DNA from: Gigaspora margarita
Taxonomy: Eukaryota > Glomeromycota > Glomeromycetes > Diversisporales > Gigasporaceae
Direction: 5' to 3'
DNA length: 64,000 nt
Assembly (NCBI GenBank): GCA_009809945.1
Contig: WTPW01000346.1
Coordinates: 369,158-433,157, forward strand
Below, one piece after another: positions 34,458 to 45,344 of this stretch; position 1 is the stretch's first letter; every line of letters starts with the position of its first letter. The position numbers were made by a program, and so were the translations under genes. The notes under the pieces were generated by a model. The model saw only the letters and a list, made by a program, of their open reading frames with translations, was not told where the DNA came from and ran no database searches.

Positions 34458-34550
34458 GACCAACCATTCTACCAACAGATAAATTGGTTTGAAGAAATCA
34501 TATGAAAACAACAGGAAGATATCAACCTTTTAAAACATAAACTAGACTTA

Positions 34551-34817
34551 ATGAATAGCCAAAAAAGGCTCTATAAGGATAAACTACGATTTCTTATAGA
34601 TGAAGTTGCTAACCTAATAAAGGAATCTTTACAACAAGACACCTATATACCATTTGACCCAATGACACAAGCTCAACAGATTATAGATAGAAGTCTAGTA
34701 GCAAATCCCGAATTTCAAGAAAAAATTTTAAATAATAATAAAGACATCTTCATAGAGAAAGCAGATATCTTCATAGAAGCAATGGCCCAAAAGCCCACAA
34801 ACAGGATCAAGTTTTAA
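34551..34817 (+). CDS. Hypothetical protein, downstream of the Cys-rich frame
   Basis: 88 codons (MNSQKRLYKDKLRFLIDEVA start; middle with DPMTQAQQIIDRSLVANPEF), predicted mostly helical. The same composition continues in another frame to about 34970. No domain recognised; probably the tail of the same retroelement-like unit. A purine-rich AAATTAGGGAAGGGAATA at about 35079-35096 could be a polypurine tract, but no LTR partner was found on the left side. Confidence 0.3.
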   Translation: MNSQKRLYKDKLRFLIDEVANLIKESLQQDTYIPFDPMTQAQQIIDRSLVANPEFQEKILNNNKDIFIEKADIFIEAMAQKPTNRIKF

Positions 34818-35354
34818 TCAACCTTATAGAAACTGATACTATTGGATTATACTACTCATACCTTTTAGAACCTGAAAAAAGAAATTACCCCAGAAAAAGA
34901 GTCAGATCAGCTGACGCATGGCTAGAAAAACAAACTGTACCAATCATTAATATTTCAATTAGTAATAAGTAAAATAGCTTTATATAGTTAAAATATTTTT
35001 ATACTTTATTTGTAATAAAAATAACAGAATATTCTATTAAGAAATGCTATTAGGGAGCATAACTTAATATAATACCCAAATTAGGGAAGGGAATAACTAT
35101 GGTGTGCGAGGAGGGGCACCCATCCACATAATTAAAAATATTTATCCCATATCACTATTTCTGGCAACAAGAACAATTTATCTAAATATAGGAATAATAA
35201 TCTGAACCCTCAAGTATAGTAATCAAATCCAAAGACACGAATTAGTAATCAAGAACTTAAGAAAAACTTTATTCTGAAACTATACTTTTGAAAAAGTATT
35301 TAAAGACTCTCTGGGAGAGCAAAGGACTACAGCCATTTGTATTACTCACTCATA

Positions 35355-35574
35355 CAGGCGGGTTACCAAAATTCCAGGTCAGAATTCATTGGAGTCATTG
35401 GAATAATGGTCGACTGGATCGGAATTAATCAATTTTGCCTCAAGATCATAAAAATTTTACTAATGAAATCATATCCATACATTAAGTAAAAGTGCCAAGC
35501 TGATAATTTTGCTATAGAACTAAATGCTGACCTAAATCTGATGCATCCAACCTGGAATTTTGGGGACCCTCCTG
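35355..35574. mobile_element. MITE with CAGG...GTCCCCAAAATT ends, copy 1
   Basis: Inverted ends CAGGCGGGTTACCAAAATTC and (inverted) GGGTCCCCAAAATTCCAGGT-type bound a 220-bp unit preceded by TA. The second copy is at 59980-60218. The minus-strand open frame 35429-35809 runs across this and the neighbouring foldback and is not a gene. Confidence 0.75.
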
Positions 35575-35599
35575 CAAAATTCATTACCCGCGCAAATAA

Positions 35600-36690
35600 G
35601 TGTATTTCTCTGTGATGTGATGTCGGGCAAATAGCTTTAAGGGAATTGTGCAACAACCACATAATTGTACAGATTTTGCGGCTAATTTGGCTGGCACTAC
35701 TGATATTATTAAGTGATGATCCATGAAAGATCCGCACCATTTTTATATTATAATTTGGGGCAAAATTACTATGATCTTCATTATATGCTAAAATCTGACA
35801 CTGCTCCAATGAAAACTAATTTTTTATTAAGTTAACAGCTCAAACCAATTAATTGAAAGTTGTAGAGCCCACTGAAACGCATCTAAAGATAATTAGATCA
35901 TTCAAATCGGCCCAGTGTACGCTGAGATATCGCTAAAAAACGATTGGCCGACTATAGTTTGCTTATATAGAATTTTATATAGTCGGCCAATCGTTTTTTA
36001 GCGATATCTCAGCGTACACTGGGCCAGTTTGGATTAACTAACCACCTTTAGATTCGTCTTAGTGGGCTCTACAACTTTCAATTAATTGGCTTGAGCTGTT
36101 AACGTAATAAAAAAATTACATTTCATTGGAGCAGCATCAGATTTCAACTACTGTATAATAAAAGTTTATATTGTACTTATCCCCAAAATTTACTATTGTC
36201 CCAATATGGCAATAGTGCCAATCTTTCACGGATCATCACTTAAACTATGCAAGAAAATTGATCTGATTTTTTAAGACAATCACCAAGTATTATCTCGGAC
36301 AACAAAAGGCTACGCATCAAATTCTGAAAGTTCCGCAAATTGAAAAAAGTAGAACAATAGATATACGCTATCTAATTGCGAATTTCGCAGATTCTGCAAA
36401 TCTGGTAAATTCGGCAAAATCGCTCAATTCAGAATTCTGGAGAAATTACAGTAAATCAGTATAATACAGGCCGATTCTACAGTGCTTTTCAAATTACTGT
36501 GATCAATGATTTTCATATATCGAAAAATGCCAATCTTGTGATTGGTTAGAAATAATTGTTATGTATTGCTAATATGAAAAGCATTGTAAAAGAGTGTAAA
36601 GCAGGAGCACATCATTACACTATGGGAAATCTGCACGATTTCTCCGATTTCCCTTTGATATTCCTTGCGCACCTTTTTTGAAAACAGCTA
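35600..36690 (-). repeat. Upstream flank of a lost BTB-TLDc unit
   Basis: From GTGATGTGATGTCGGGCAAA (35600) onward this matches the region upstream of the BTB-TLDc copies at 39110-39370 and 43230-43680, but no gene remains on its left side. A foldback element (35713-36239) interrupts it. The part 36430-36690 is the joint between units (CAAATTACTGTGATCAATGA ... TTTGAAAACAGCTATAAATA). The array therefore once extended further left. Confidence 0.75.
35713..36239. mobile_element. Foldback MITE at a proven insertion site
   Basis: Ends GTGATGATCCATGAAAGAT and, inverted, ATCTTTCACGGATCATCAC; both flanks read TTAA (35709-35712 and 36240-36243), so the target is TTAA or TA. Inside, a second inverted pair (ATCTGACACTGCTCCAATGA and complement at 36123-36142) encloses a hairpin related to the 790-2632 palindrome. 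The paralogous flank at 39181-39205 is the uninterrupted site (GATATTATTAAATACC). Confidence 0.9.
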
Positions 36691-36784
36691 TAAATAAAAT
36701 AGATTCGATATTATTTTGAATAAACTTATTAAAATTTTGTAAGTTGAAAATATATTGGTTATTGGCAAAAATAATATATATATT

Positions 36785-36958
36785 AGTGCTATTTAATTTT
36801 TTTCTCCGGTGTTACCCGATGATGACCTTAATTTTCCGCAATTACCCGATAGGCCCGATAAAAAAAAACAAAATTTTCTGATTCCATGTTATGCAAAACA
36901 AAGAATTAACTTTGCGTGACCTTAGATGTGAACATGAATTAATTTAGGCCACGTAAAG

Positions 36959-37000
<42 letters not shown>

Positions 37001-37075
37001 GACCCGCCGACCGGAATTTTGAAACACCAGGTTATGCAAAACGAAAAATTAACTTTGCATGGCCTTAAAGTATAT
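36785..37075. repeat. Insertion with (A)~36 and 40-bp direct repeats in a BTB 3' flank
   Basis: This is absent from the equivalent positions of the other two BTB-TLDc 3' flanks. GTTATGCAAAAC...TTAACTTTGC occurs twice in direct orientation (about 36887 and 37031) with a partial inverted copy (about 36950-36970). A long A-run lies at about 36963-36998. It could be a retroposed or foldback piece; type not determined. Confidence 0.5.
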
Positions 37076-37340
37076 TGTTTTTATTTTTTACAATAGTAGT
37101 TGACAAAGTTATACTTTTTGTCAATATAATACACGATCAACTTAACAGCCTTAATTCATCTCTTGATCTCTTGATATGTATTTATATCTAAAAATAGGTA
37201 ACTTTTTAGATTTACATATATATTAATTAATCAAAATAATAAATTCATCGAATACAATTTAATTAATGATTAATACAAAAAAGACAATTTAAACACTCGT
37301 AAATACTAAAATAATTGAAGTATTTATAACATTCTTTGGG

Positions 37341-38888
37341 CTAATTTCTTTTTTTTGTAATTTGAAATATTTCATATTCCACCACTGAAAATTTTGTTGT
37401 TTTATTGGTTTTAAGAGCTTTTTCGTACGACGACGTTTTTCTACACGCACATGATTTACCCTTATTGAAAGCACCAAACATACCAAGATCCTTACCAAAA
37501 ACTGGACCTTCTGAAACTCTACACGAAATTGCACTTTCCAGTTTGTTTACCGACTGATATGAATTTTTAATATCTTTCTTTAAATGAAAAATAAAACTTT
37601 TATTGCATTTTATATGACTTTGTTTATCGGTAATTGGCTTTTTCCAACCAATAGGATTATATCCGCCAAGAATTTCTCCAGTACCTTCAACCTTCATGAC
37701 TACAACAACATTTTTTTGTTCATTGCATAATTTCCAGAATGACTTAGGTGTAAAGCCATCTCTGGTTCCACGAAGTAGCAGCTTAAATTCGTATGGATTA
37801 TTTGTCACAGAATAAGAATCAGTTTTTTCATCAACCCATGAAGAAATTATAGCCGTCTGTGCATCATCAATAATAACTGAAAAAGATTTCGTTGCATTAG
37901 GTTGTAAAAATGTTTGTGCTAAAGTTACTTGAGGTATCCTTCTGGATGGTAATGGTTGTGTTAAAATTCGATGAGGTGGAAGAATTGTCGATCTTATATG
38001 TCGATTTGGTGATATGAATTTTTTGATATATCTTCCCAAAGACCCTTACCCAGGATTTGTTGATATGGTCGTACACTGTCAATAATATCATCTCCTGACA
38101 TTTGGAAATAACGAATAAGAGGTAAGAGATTTCGTAAGGTAGTCTTTAAAGTTAAAAAATTCTCTTGAGACCAGATTTTAGAATTGGATGGTAAGCCAGG
38201 ATTTTGTGCAATTCCCCATTCGATAACATTATTCCAAATTTTAACTTCTTTCATTTGTAAATCATCTCGTATAATAAGTGAAATTAAAGCAATTTCTTGA
38301 AGATTAATAAAGTCTCTAGATTCAAAACTTTATCTGGATGCTTTGCAACCATATCATTGCACCAATCGTGTAAATTTTAAGTTTATCATTTTGAAAACTT
38401 TGGTTGTAAATACGATTAAAATGTAAATGAAGCCAATGAGCTTCCATTACAGTTAAATGTGTTTCAAGATATTTGGCCAATTATCAAGAATTCTTAAGCA
38501 ACAAGCATAAGTTCAAAAATAAATGGCGCATCATATTGTTCAAGTAAAATAATTCCTCCATAAATATATCTTTTGTATAAAATTTAAGAATACTAGTAAT
38601 ACTTATAGATTATTCATCGTAATATAAAACCAACTTACTTGATAATAATGTCAAATTGTTGGATAGAAACACCCTCTAATCTAATTGATTTAAAATTATT
38701 ATAATTTGTGCAATTTTCGCTAATTCATTACGAAAAAATAAAGATCTATATTTTAAAACAACGGAGTGTGCTTTATATATTTTTGAGTTTAAAGGTTCGC
38801 CAACTTTAATAATCACATTAAAGTCTTCCATATCGTTAAGAATGTCAAGATAATTGTTTGAAAGTGTTTCAAAGAATTGTACTTTCAT
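37341..38888 (-). pseudogene. BTB-BACK-TLDc protein, frameshifted copy 1
   Basis: Collinear with the intact copy at 41413-43037: BTB start MKVQFFETLSNNYLDILND (ATG at 38888), intron with the same GTAAGT donor (AAG acceptor), BACK segment (MKEVKIWNNVIEWGIAQNPG) and TLDc segment (RGTRDGFTPKSFWKLC ... EGTGEILGGYNPIGWKKP). It is disrupted at several points. A 5-bp loss plus stop near 38485 occurs where the intact gene reads ELAKYLETHL. Single-base losses lie near 38330 and 38375, and one lies near 38022 splitting the BACK and TLDc frames. The TLDc half remains open for 232 codons. It is either a pseudogene or partly sequencing error; the number of lesions favours decay. Confidence 0.88.
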
Positions 38889-39385
38889 CTTTACGTGAAG
38901 AAAAGTAGCGTGCACGATGTAAAATAAACCCTTTAAAAACACCGTTAAAACGTGAGAATTTTAAAAATTATGCATTTTAATGTGTCCAGAACTCTGATAT
39001 AATTGGGCTACTGTATAATTCCCCGAAAGTTATTCCCTGATAAGCCATTTACCGAAATCACACAGAGGATGAATAGCAGCAACCAATCAAATGCGATCCC
39101 TAATCCTATGTGATGTGATGTCGGGTAAAGGGGAATTGTGCCCCATTGTACAGATTTTGTGGCTGATTTGGCTGGCACTAATGATATTATTAAATACCTC
39201 TATGCAGGAAATTTGATCTGATTTTTTAAGACAATCATCAAGTATTGTTTCGGATAATAAAGGTTACGCATTAAATTCTGCAAGTTCCGCAAATTGAAAA
39301 AAGGTAGAACGATAGAAATACACTATCTAATTGCGGATTTAATACAGGCCGATTTTAAAGTGCTTTTCAAATTACTGTGATCAAT

Positions 39386-39496
39386 ATATCACACCGGAAA
39401 TTAGAAATCTAGAAAAATATATATCTGTGATTGGTTAGAAATAATTTTTAGTAAATCATGTATTTTTCTAGATTTCTGATTTCCGATGTGATGTAT
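39386..39496. mobile_element. Short foldback in a BTB flank
   Basis: ATCACACCGGAAATTAGAAA and the inverted GATTTCTGATTTCCGATGTG enclose about 50 bp (GTGATTGGTTAGAAATAA). Similar but shorter hairpins lie at the equivalent joint 36508-36565 and in the lone joint copy at 47395-47495. Confidence 0.65.
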
Positions 39497-39582
39497 GAAA
39501 ATCATTGATCACAGTAATTTGAAAAGCGCTTTAAAAAGGCGAAAAGTGTGTAAACAGGTGTGCATTATTACACCATGGGAAA

Positions 39583-40958
39583 TAATGATGCCTGACGAAT
39601 AATGAAATATTCGTTATTGACGAATGACGAACCATTCGTCAGGTGATTACTAATTGACGAATTGACGATTGACGAAACCCCTGACGATTGACGAAACCTA
39701 CGACGAATTGGCGAAACCTATGACGAATTGGCGAAACCTATGACGAATTGACGAAACCTATGACGAATCGACGAAACTTATGACGAAACCTGATGAGCTA
39801 TATTCATACAAGATAGAGTTAATTACCGCGTTTATAAATATTAAGAAGTGTTTTAATAACGATAACAATAAGAGCTAAAACTTTAACACAAAAAAAAAAA
39901 AAAAAAGATGCTTTACAGTAACAGAACAGGCGATAATGCACCATAGAGAATCGCTATAGTTGCATAACAATATATACATATTAAGATATCCATTTTATAT
40001 GAATAACAAATCAAAAAAAGGGGGATGGCTAAAGACATGTACCCACGTGATCTTTTGAAATTTTAGTGAAAATTAAGCTATTACTCTCTCTAACCTCTAA
40101 CCCTAACCTTATATTAATTAATGTATAAGTAAAATTGCCTTCTAACATTTTTTATTAATGGCCCAAGATAGGTTTTAGTCTGCCGTTTGTATGTTCTTGC
40201 GTTTTTTTTGTTCTTGACTTCTTCGGGATGATCCGTGTAAACAAATTTCGCGACTCCAGTTGGTAAGATTTACATGAAAATGTCCTTTAGACGACCCCCA
40301 AAACAGGAAGTTAAATTTTGTAAATAAACAAAGCGCGTAAGCGTAAAGATAGAAGTTTAGGGTTAGGGTGCTGGTGTTGGAGACTACAACGATAGATTGG
40401 TGCTCATTATATGTAAAATTTTGTTCCCGTCATTTTTAATTAGTGCATCAAGGTCGATTTAAACATTGGTTTTCAAGTATTTTCGTTTCTCTTCCTCCTT
40501 TCGCACATGTTCGGAATCTATGTCGGGCTGATCCAGAATCGACGAAAATAAACACGTGCTCATTCAAAAGGCAAAATTTTTGACTATTCCGGATCAACCC
40601 GACATAAATTTGAATACATCCGAAAGAAAAAAGAAAAAAGAAAAAAGCTAATAAAACCTTATAATGAAATAACATACTTTTGAAACAATTTAAGGTTTAG
40701 TGTATCCAAAGATCATTATATAGAAGCTTGTTGTTTAAGTACTGGCTGAATCGGTTGCCAATGTTTCATCAATCGTTTGAGGTTTCGTCAAGGGTTTCGT
40801 CAATTCGTCATAGGTTTCGTCAATTCGTCATGGGTTTCTCCAATACGTTATAGATTTCGTCAATCGTCAGGGGTTTCGTCAATCGTCAAGATTTCGTCAT
40901 GACGAAAACATGATGACGTCATTCGTCATCGTAAAAATAATTTCGTCAGGCATCATTA
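39583..40958. mobile_element. 1.4-kb non-autonomous hAT-like element with GACGAAACC arrays
   Basis: Perfect 17-bp TIRs TAATGATGCCTGACGAA are flanked by perfect 8-bp duplications ATGGGAAA (39575-39582, 40959-40966). The paralogous empty site is at 36622-36629. Subterminal arrays of GACGAATTGACGAAACCTAT run rightward at 39640-39790 and in inverse at 40780-40900. The centre (about 39800-40770) includes CTAACCCTAACC and TAGGGTTAGGG words and an internal hairpin around 40515-40610. The minus-strand open frame at 40448-40675 lies over this hairpin and looks spurious. No transposase. Confidence 0.9.
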
Positions 40959-41412
40959 ATGGGAAATCTACACGATTTCTCCTGATATTCCTTAGAATCA
41001 GGGAAATCGGAAAATAGTGCGATTTCTCACAAAGTAATGGTGCATGACTGCTTGCACCTTTTTTGAAAACAGCTATAAATAAAATAGATTCGATATTAGT
41101 TTTGAATAAACTTAATAAAATTTGTAAGTTGTAAATATATTGGTTATTGGCAAAAAAAAAAAATATAATATATTGTTTTTATTTTTTACAAGAACTAATT
41201 TTAACAGTTGACAAAGTTATCATTATAATACACGATCAACTTAAAAGCCTTAATTCATCTCTTGATATGTATTTGATATCTAACAATAGTTAACTTCTTA
41301 GAATACATAATCAAAATAATAAATTTATCGAATGCAATTTAAATAAATGATTAATACAAAAAAGACAATTTGAACACTCGTAGATACTGAAGTATTTATA
41401 ATATTCTCTGGA

Positions 41413-43037
41413 CTATTTTTTCTTTTTAATTTGAAAAATTTCATATTCTACCACTGAAAAAGTTGTTGTTTTCTTGGTTTTAAGTGCTTTTTCATACGAC
41501 ACTTTCCTACACACACATGATTTACCTTTATTGAAAGTACCATGCATGCCAAGATCCTTACCGAAAACTGGACCACTTGTAACTCTACACGAAATTGCAC
41601 TTTCCGGTTTGTTTACGCGACTGCATATGGAATTATTAATATCTTTCTTTAATGAAAAAATAAAACTTTTATTGCATTTAATATGACTTTTTTTATCGTT
41701 AATTGGCTTTTTCCAACCAATAGGATTATAACCGCCAAGAATTTCACCAGTACCTTCAACCTTCATGACTACAACAACATTTTTTTGTTCATTGCATAAA
41801 TTCCAGAATGACTTAGAAGTAAACCCATCTCTGGTTCCACGAAGAAGTAACTTAAATTCGTATGGATTTTTTATCACAGAATAAGGATCAATTTTTCCAT
41901 CAATCAAGTATGAATTATTTGTCACAGAATAAGAATCGGCTTTTTCATCAATCCATGAAGCAATTATAGCTGTCTGTGCATCATTCATAATAACTGAACA
42001 TGATTTCGTTGCATTAGGTTGTACAAATGTTTGTGCTATAGTTACTTGATGTATCAATCTGGACGGTAATGGTTGTGTTAAAATTCGACGAGGTGGAAGA
42101 ACTGTCGACCTTATATGTCGATTTGGTGATATAAATTTGGTTGATATATCTTCCCAAAGATCCTTACCCAGGATCTGTTGATATGGTCGTACACTGTCAA
42201 TAATATCATCTGCTGACATTTGGAAATAACGAACAAGAGGTAAGAGATTTCGTAAGGTAGTCTTTAAAGTTAAATTATTCTCGTGAGACCATGTTTTAGA
42301 ATCGGATGGTAAACCAGGATTTTGTGCAATTCCCCATTCGATAACATGATTCCAAATTTTAACTTCTTTCATTTGTAAATCATCTCGTATAATAAGTGAA
42401 ATTAACGCATTTTCTTGAAGATTAATAAAGTCTCTAGATTCAAAAATTTTATCTGGATACTTTGCAATAATATCATTGCACCAATCTTGTAATTTTTGAA
42501 GTTTATCATTTTGAAAACTTTGGTTGTAAATACGATTAAAATGTAAACGAAGCCAATGAGCTTCCATTACAGTTAAATGTGTTTCAAGATATTTAGCCAA
42601 TTCATCAAGAAAAAATTCGTAAGCAACAAGCATAAGTTCAAAAATAAATGGCGCATCATATTGTTCGAGTAAAATAATTCCTCCATAAATATATCTTTTG
42701 TATAAAATTTAAGAATATTGTATTTTAGAATTTTTTTTACAGCGTAATACTTATAAATTATTCATCGCAATATAAAACCAACTTACTTGATAATAATTTC
42801 AAACTGTTGAATAGAAACACCCTTTAAGCTAATTGTTTTAAAATTATTATAATTTGTGCTAATTTTCGCTAATTCATTGCGAAAATATAAAGATCTATAT
42901 TTTAAAACAACGGAATGTGCCTTATATATTTTTGAGTTTAAAGGTTCACCAACTTTAATAATCACATTAAAGTCTTCCGTATCGTCAAGAATGTCAAGAT
43001 AATTGTTTGAAAGTGTTTCAAAGAATTGTGCATTCAT
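41413..43037 (-). CDS. BTB-BACK-TLDc (kelch-like) protein, intact
   Basis: Two exons, 43037-42787 and 42694-41413, joined across a 92-bp intron (donor GTAAGT at 42786-42781, acceptor AG at 42696-42695), give about 510 residues. Residues about 15-110 form the BTB/POZ domain (DFNVIIKVGEPLNSKIYKAH, then KYRSLYFRNELAK and IQQFEIIIKYIYGG across the splice). About 125-215 is the BACK region (HWLRLHFNRIYNQSF, EVKIWNHVIEWGIAQNPGL). About 315-507 is the TLDc domain (SYSVTNN, FKLLLRGTRDGFTSKSFW, EGTGEILGGYNPIGWKKP, SAISCRV, EYEIFQIKK). Such proteins are thought to be BTB adaptors, possibly for Cullin-3 ubiquitin ligases, and are greatly expanded in arbuscular mycorrhizal fungi; the specific role is unknown. 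Compared with the two sister copies it has about 18 extra residues in TLDc (a second DGKIDPYSVIKNPY-type stretch, about residues 344-361). The chosen ATG is the first in frame and matches the start of copy 1. Confidence 0.93.
42695..42786 (-). other. Intron of the intact BTB-TLDc gene
   Basis: A 92-bp phase-2 intron within the BTB domain, GTAAGT...AAAAG. The donor is conserved in the broken copies (around 38636 and 63126) and the acceptor context TATACAAAAG is nearly conserved. It explains why the first 84 codons appear in a separate frame. Confidence 0.85.
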
Positions 43038-43039
43038 AT

Positions 43040-43680
43040 TTACGTAAAGAAAATAAGAATCTTTAAAAACACCGTCCGTTCAAGCGTGAGAATTTTTAAA
43101 AATTTGTGTGTCCAGAACTCTGATATAATTGGGCTACGATATGATTCCCCGAAAGTTATTCCCGATAAGCCACTTACCGAAATCACACAGGATTATAACA
43201 GCAACCAATCAGATGCTAGCCTAACCCTAAGTGATGTGATGTCGGGTAAATACAGAAATAGCTTTCGGTGAATTGTGCGACAACACATAATTGTGGCTGA
43301 TATTATTACAGCAGTTTTTAAAAATATATGAACAGCGATTTCCATATACACACGTGGGCAATCGGAGAATCTGTAAATTTGGTTAGAAAAATTAAAATTC
43401 CGATAAGAGCGGTCTTGAAAACTCGGGAAATCCTGGAAATATCATGAATTTCACATGATATGGTGATCTGTGGCCGTTCACTTTTTGAAAACAGCTATAA
43501 ATACCTCTATGCATGAAATATGATCAAGTGTTATTTCAGTTAACAATAGGCTACGCCTCAAATTTTGCAAGTTACCGCAAATTGAAAAAAAAGTAGAATA
43601 GAAATACGCTATCTAATTGCGGCTTTAATACAGGCCGATTTTAAAGTGCTTTCAAATTACTGTGATCAATGATTTCATAT
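43040..43680 (-). repeat. Upstream flank of the intact BTB-TLDc gene (duplicated)
   Basis: This matches the flanks at 38900-39370 and 63390-63600, and partly 35600-36480. Shared words include GTGATGTGATGTCGGGTAAA, GGCTACGC and GCTATCTAATTGCGG. No TATA box or other promoter element stands out. The match ends at GATCAATGATTTCATAT (43680), marking the right edge of the tandem array. Confidence 0.7.
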
Positions 43681-43789
43681 CATTCTCGCTCAGATTTCAT
43701 ATTAAACACTTTCTTTATTGGAAATTATGAAGATACATGATGGGAGACGAGCAGAGGATCGATTTGGATCACAGAGAGGAAAATAACGA

Positions 43790-43985
43790 AAGAGCCAGGA
43801 AGACGTTCTAAAGCCCCATTCTTGTTGGAGTAAAGAGCCGGGGAGATACCTAAACCTATTCTTCCGAAGTAATAGGCCGAGAAAACATCTTAACCCTATT
43901 CTTGCTGAAGTAATAAACCAGGAAAATGTCCCGAATCTTCTTTCCAAGACACCTAAATCTATTCTTTCTGCGTAGTAAGAACCCG
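43790..43985. repeat. ~52-bp minisatellite, about four units
   Basis: Units contain CCTATTCTTCCGAAGTAATA (or TTGCTGAAGTAATA) then AGGCCGAGAAAACATCTTAA-type sequence. The minus-strand open frame 43702-43947 is the translation of these units (repeated LLLRKNRFRYLPGS-type peptides). It is GC-richer than its surroundings. There is no evidence that it is a gene, although a repeat-encoded peptide cannot be excluded. Confidence 0.65.
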
Positions 43986-43989
43986 CCTA

Positions 43990-45340
43990 AGGTACTTTAC
44001 CACCAGTGTTGGTAGCTGCCCACTGATGCTCGTTATGGGAAGTATTAGCCCAGTCTCCATTGCACCTGTTGCACCCCTATACGTGTATTATAAAAAAATA
44101 CTTACCCTCTAACTTATAGCATTTAACACACTTGTTGTCATGAACTTTCTCCTAGGATCCTCATTTTATCTTATATTTTATCTTATTTTTACAAGATGTT
44201 CAGTTTTCATGGGATTTACTGCACCATTGTCATGTGCTCTTCCATTATACTTGAGAACATGGATCCTTATTCTTCCTTATTTCTTCTTTTTTTTTCATAC
44301 ATCAATTTCACTAAACAATACGAAAGTTTAGCAAAATAGACTTTCTTGTCACAAGCTGGTTGGACTTAGATTTTTTTTTTTCAAGATATGTGAACTTGCT
44401 CAAAGTGCATCTGCTATTTCGCTCCATTTTTCTGATCCAAGACTTTTTTTTTTTTTTTCAAGGCTATCACCAGAAAGATGAGTATACAGTATACAGTATA
44501 CTTGCTAATAAGTTTCTTCTTTCTGTCCAAGATTTTTACCAACGGTTTTTTTTTTTGCCCTTTTTTTTCATGTTTTATTACTTTATAGTCACAATGCAAG
44601 ATTATAAGCAGATCTCCAAACATACTCAGTATCATATGAGAGTAGCAAGGCAGATACAGGTGAGGAAGAAAAATGCGTTTAGGATGACCTAACTCTAAAG
44701 TTAATCGAGAAAATTATTAATGTTAACGTTACGTTAAGAAATATGAGTTACCCCGCTTCGACGCTCTCCTTGGGAGAGTAGACCATATACAAATCCTAAC
44801 GAAATTAGGCATTACATGCTTCATGATATTATTCTTATACACTTTTTTTTTTTTTTAAAACATGTAGAGAATAGTGCACCTTACAATTTCTCTAATGCTG
44901 TTGCACAATGCATTGTGCTTACAATATTATGTTCACATGATGAAGCATGAAAGTACGAGCCAACACTATGGTATAGCGCATTCTACTTTCTTTCCTCTTT
45001 TTTTTTTTTTTTTTGCAAATTTGGTATGGTATAGTGCATTCAACTCACTACTCATAATAATGCACAGAGTATAAGGTGCAATAGATAAACGGGTGGACTT
45101 TCATAATTTTGCCGATATGCATCATGTAATCTCTATTACATGTATCTTTATAATCTCTATCGCATGCAAAAACATGCATTTCTATCATATGAGCCACAAT
45201 TGGGTAATTCGTGGAAGGCCTTCGTTGAAAGAATTCTCATTTGTACTTCATAAAATTACAGAAAGCGACATACATGGTCGGATGACGCCTCGTCAACAGT
45301 GTAACAGGGCTCAAAGTTCCTGTTTTTTTTTTGTCGTATA
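43990..45340. other. Poly-T-rich spacer
   Basis: Runs of 9-18 T occur repeatedly (44285, 44370, 44445, 44550, 44840, 45000), several following CAAGA or followed by CAAG. Open frames here (44140-44331, 44360-44692, 45093-45404) are composed around these runs and are not called. The same poly-T habit continues to about 46650. Confidence 0.5.
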
Positions 45341-45344
45341 CTGC

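Noticed and set aside
22111-34900. Non-standard genetic code (TAA/TAG as Gln, TGA as Trp) to explain in-frame stops in the retroelement mosaic
   Set aside because: The intact BTB-TLDc gene has no internal stops, and missense changes such as Cys to Tyr and Asp to Asn point the same way as the stops, so C-to-T type mutation explains more.
35079-35300. Right LTR of the retroelement, after a polypurine-like tract
   Set aside because: I could not find a matching left LTR or a primer-binding site near 22 kb.
35429-35809. 126-codon minus-strand frame
   Set aside because: It crosses a MITE, a BTB flank and the end of a foldback element, and nothing in it is recognisable.
39640-39790. CRISPR-like array (regular ~20-bp GACGAAACC repeats)
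   Set aside because: Repeats are contiguous with no unique spacers, are mirrored at the other end of the element, and the genome is eukaryotic.
40448-40675. 75-codon minus-strand frame with a hydrophobic start like a signal peptide
   Set aside because: It lies across an internal hairpin of the 39583-40958 non-autonomous element; the hydrophobic part comes from an A-rich tract.
43702-43947. Arg/Leu-rich 81-codon minus-strand protein
   Set aside because: Its repeats follow the ~52-bp minisatellite and no coding signal was found.
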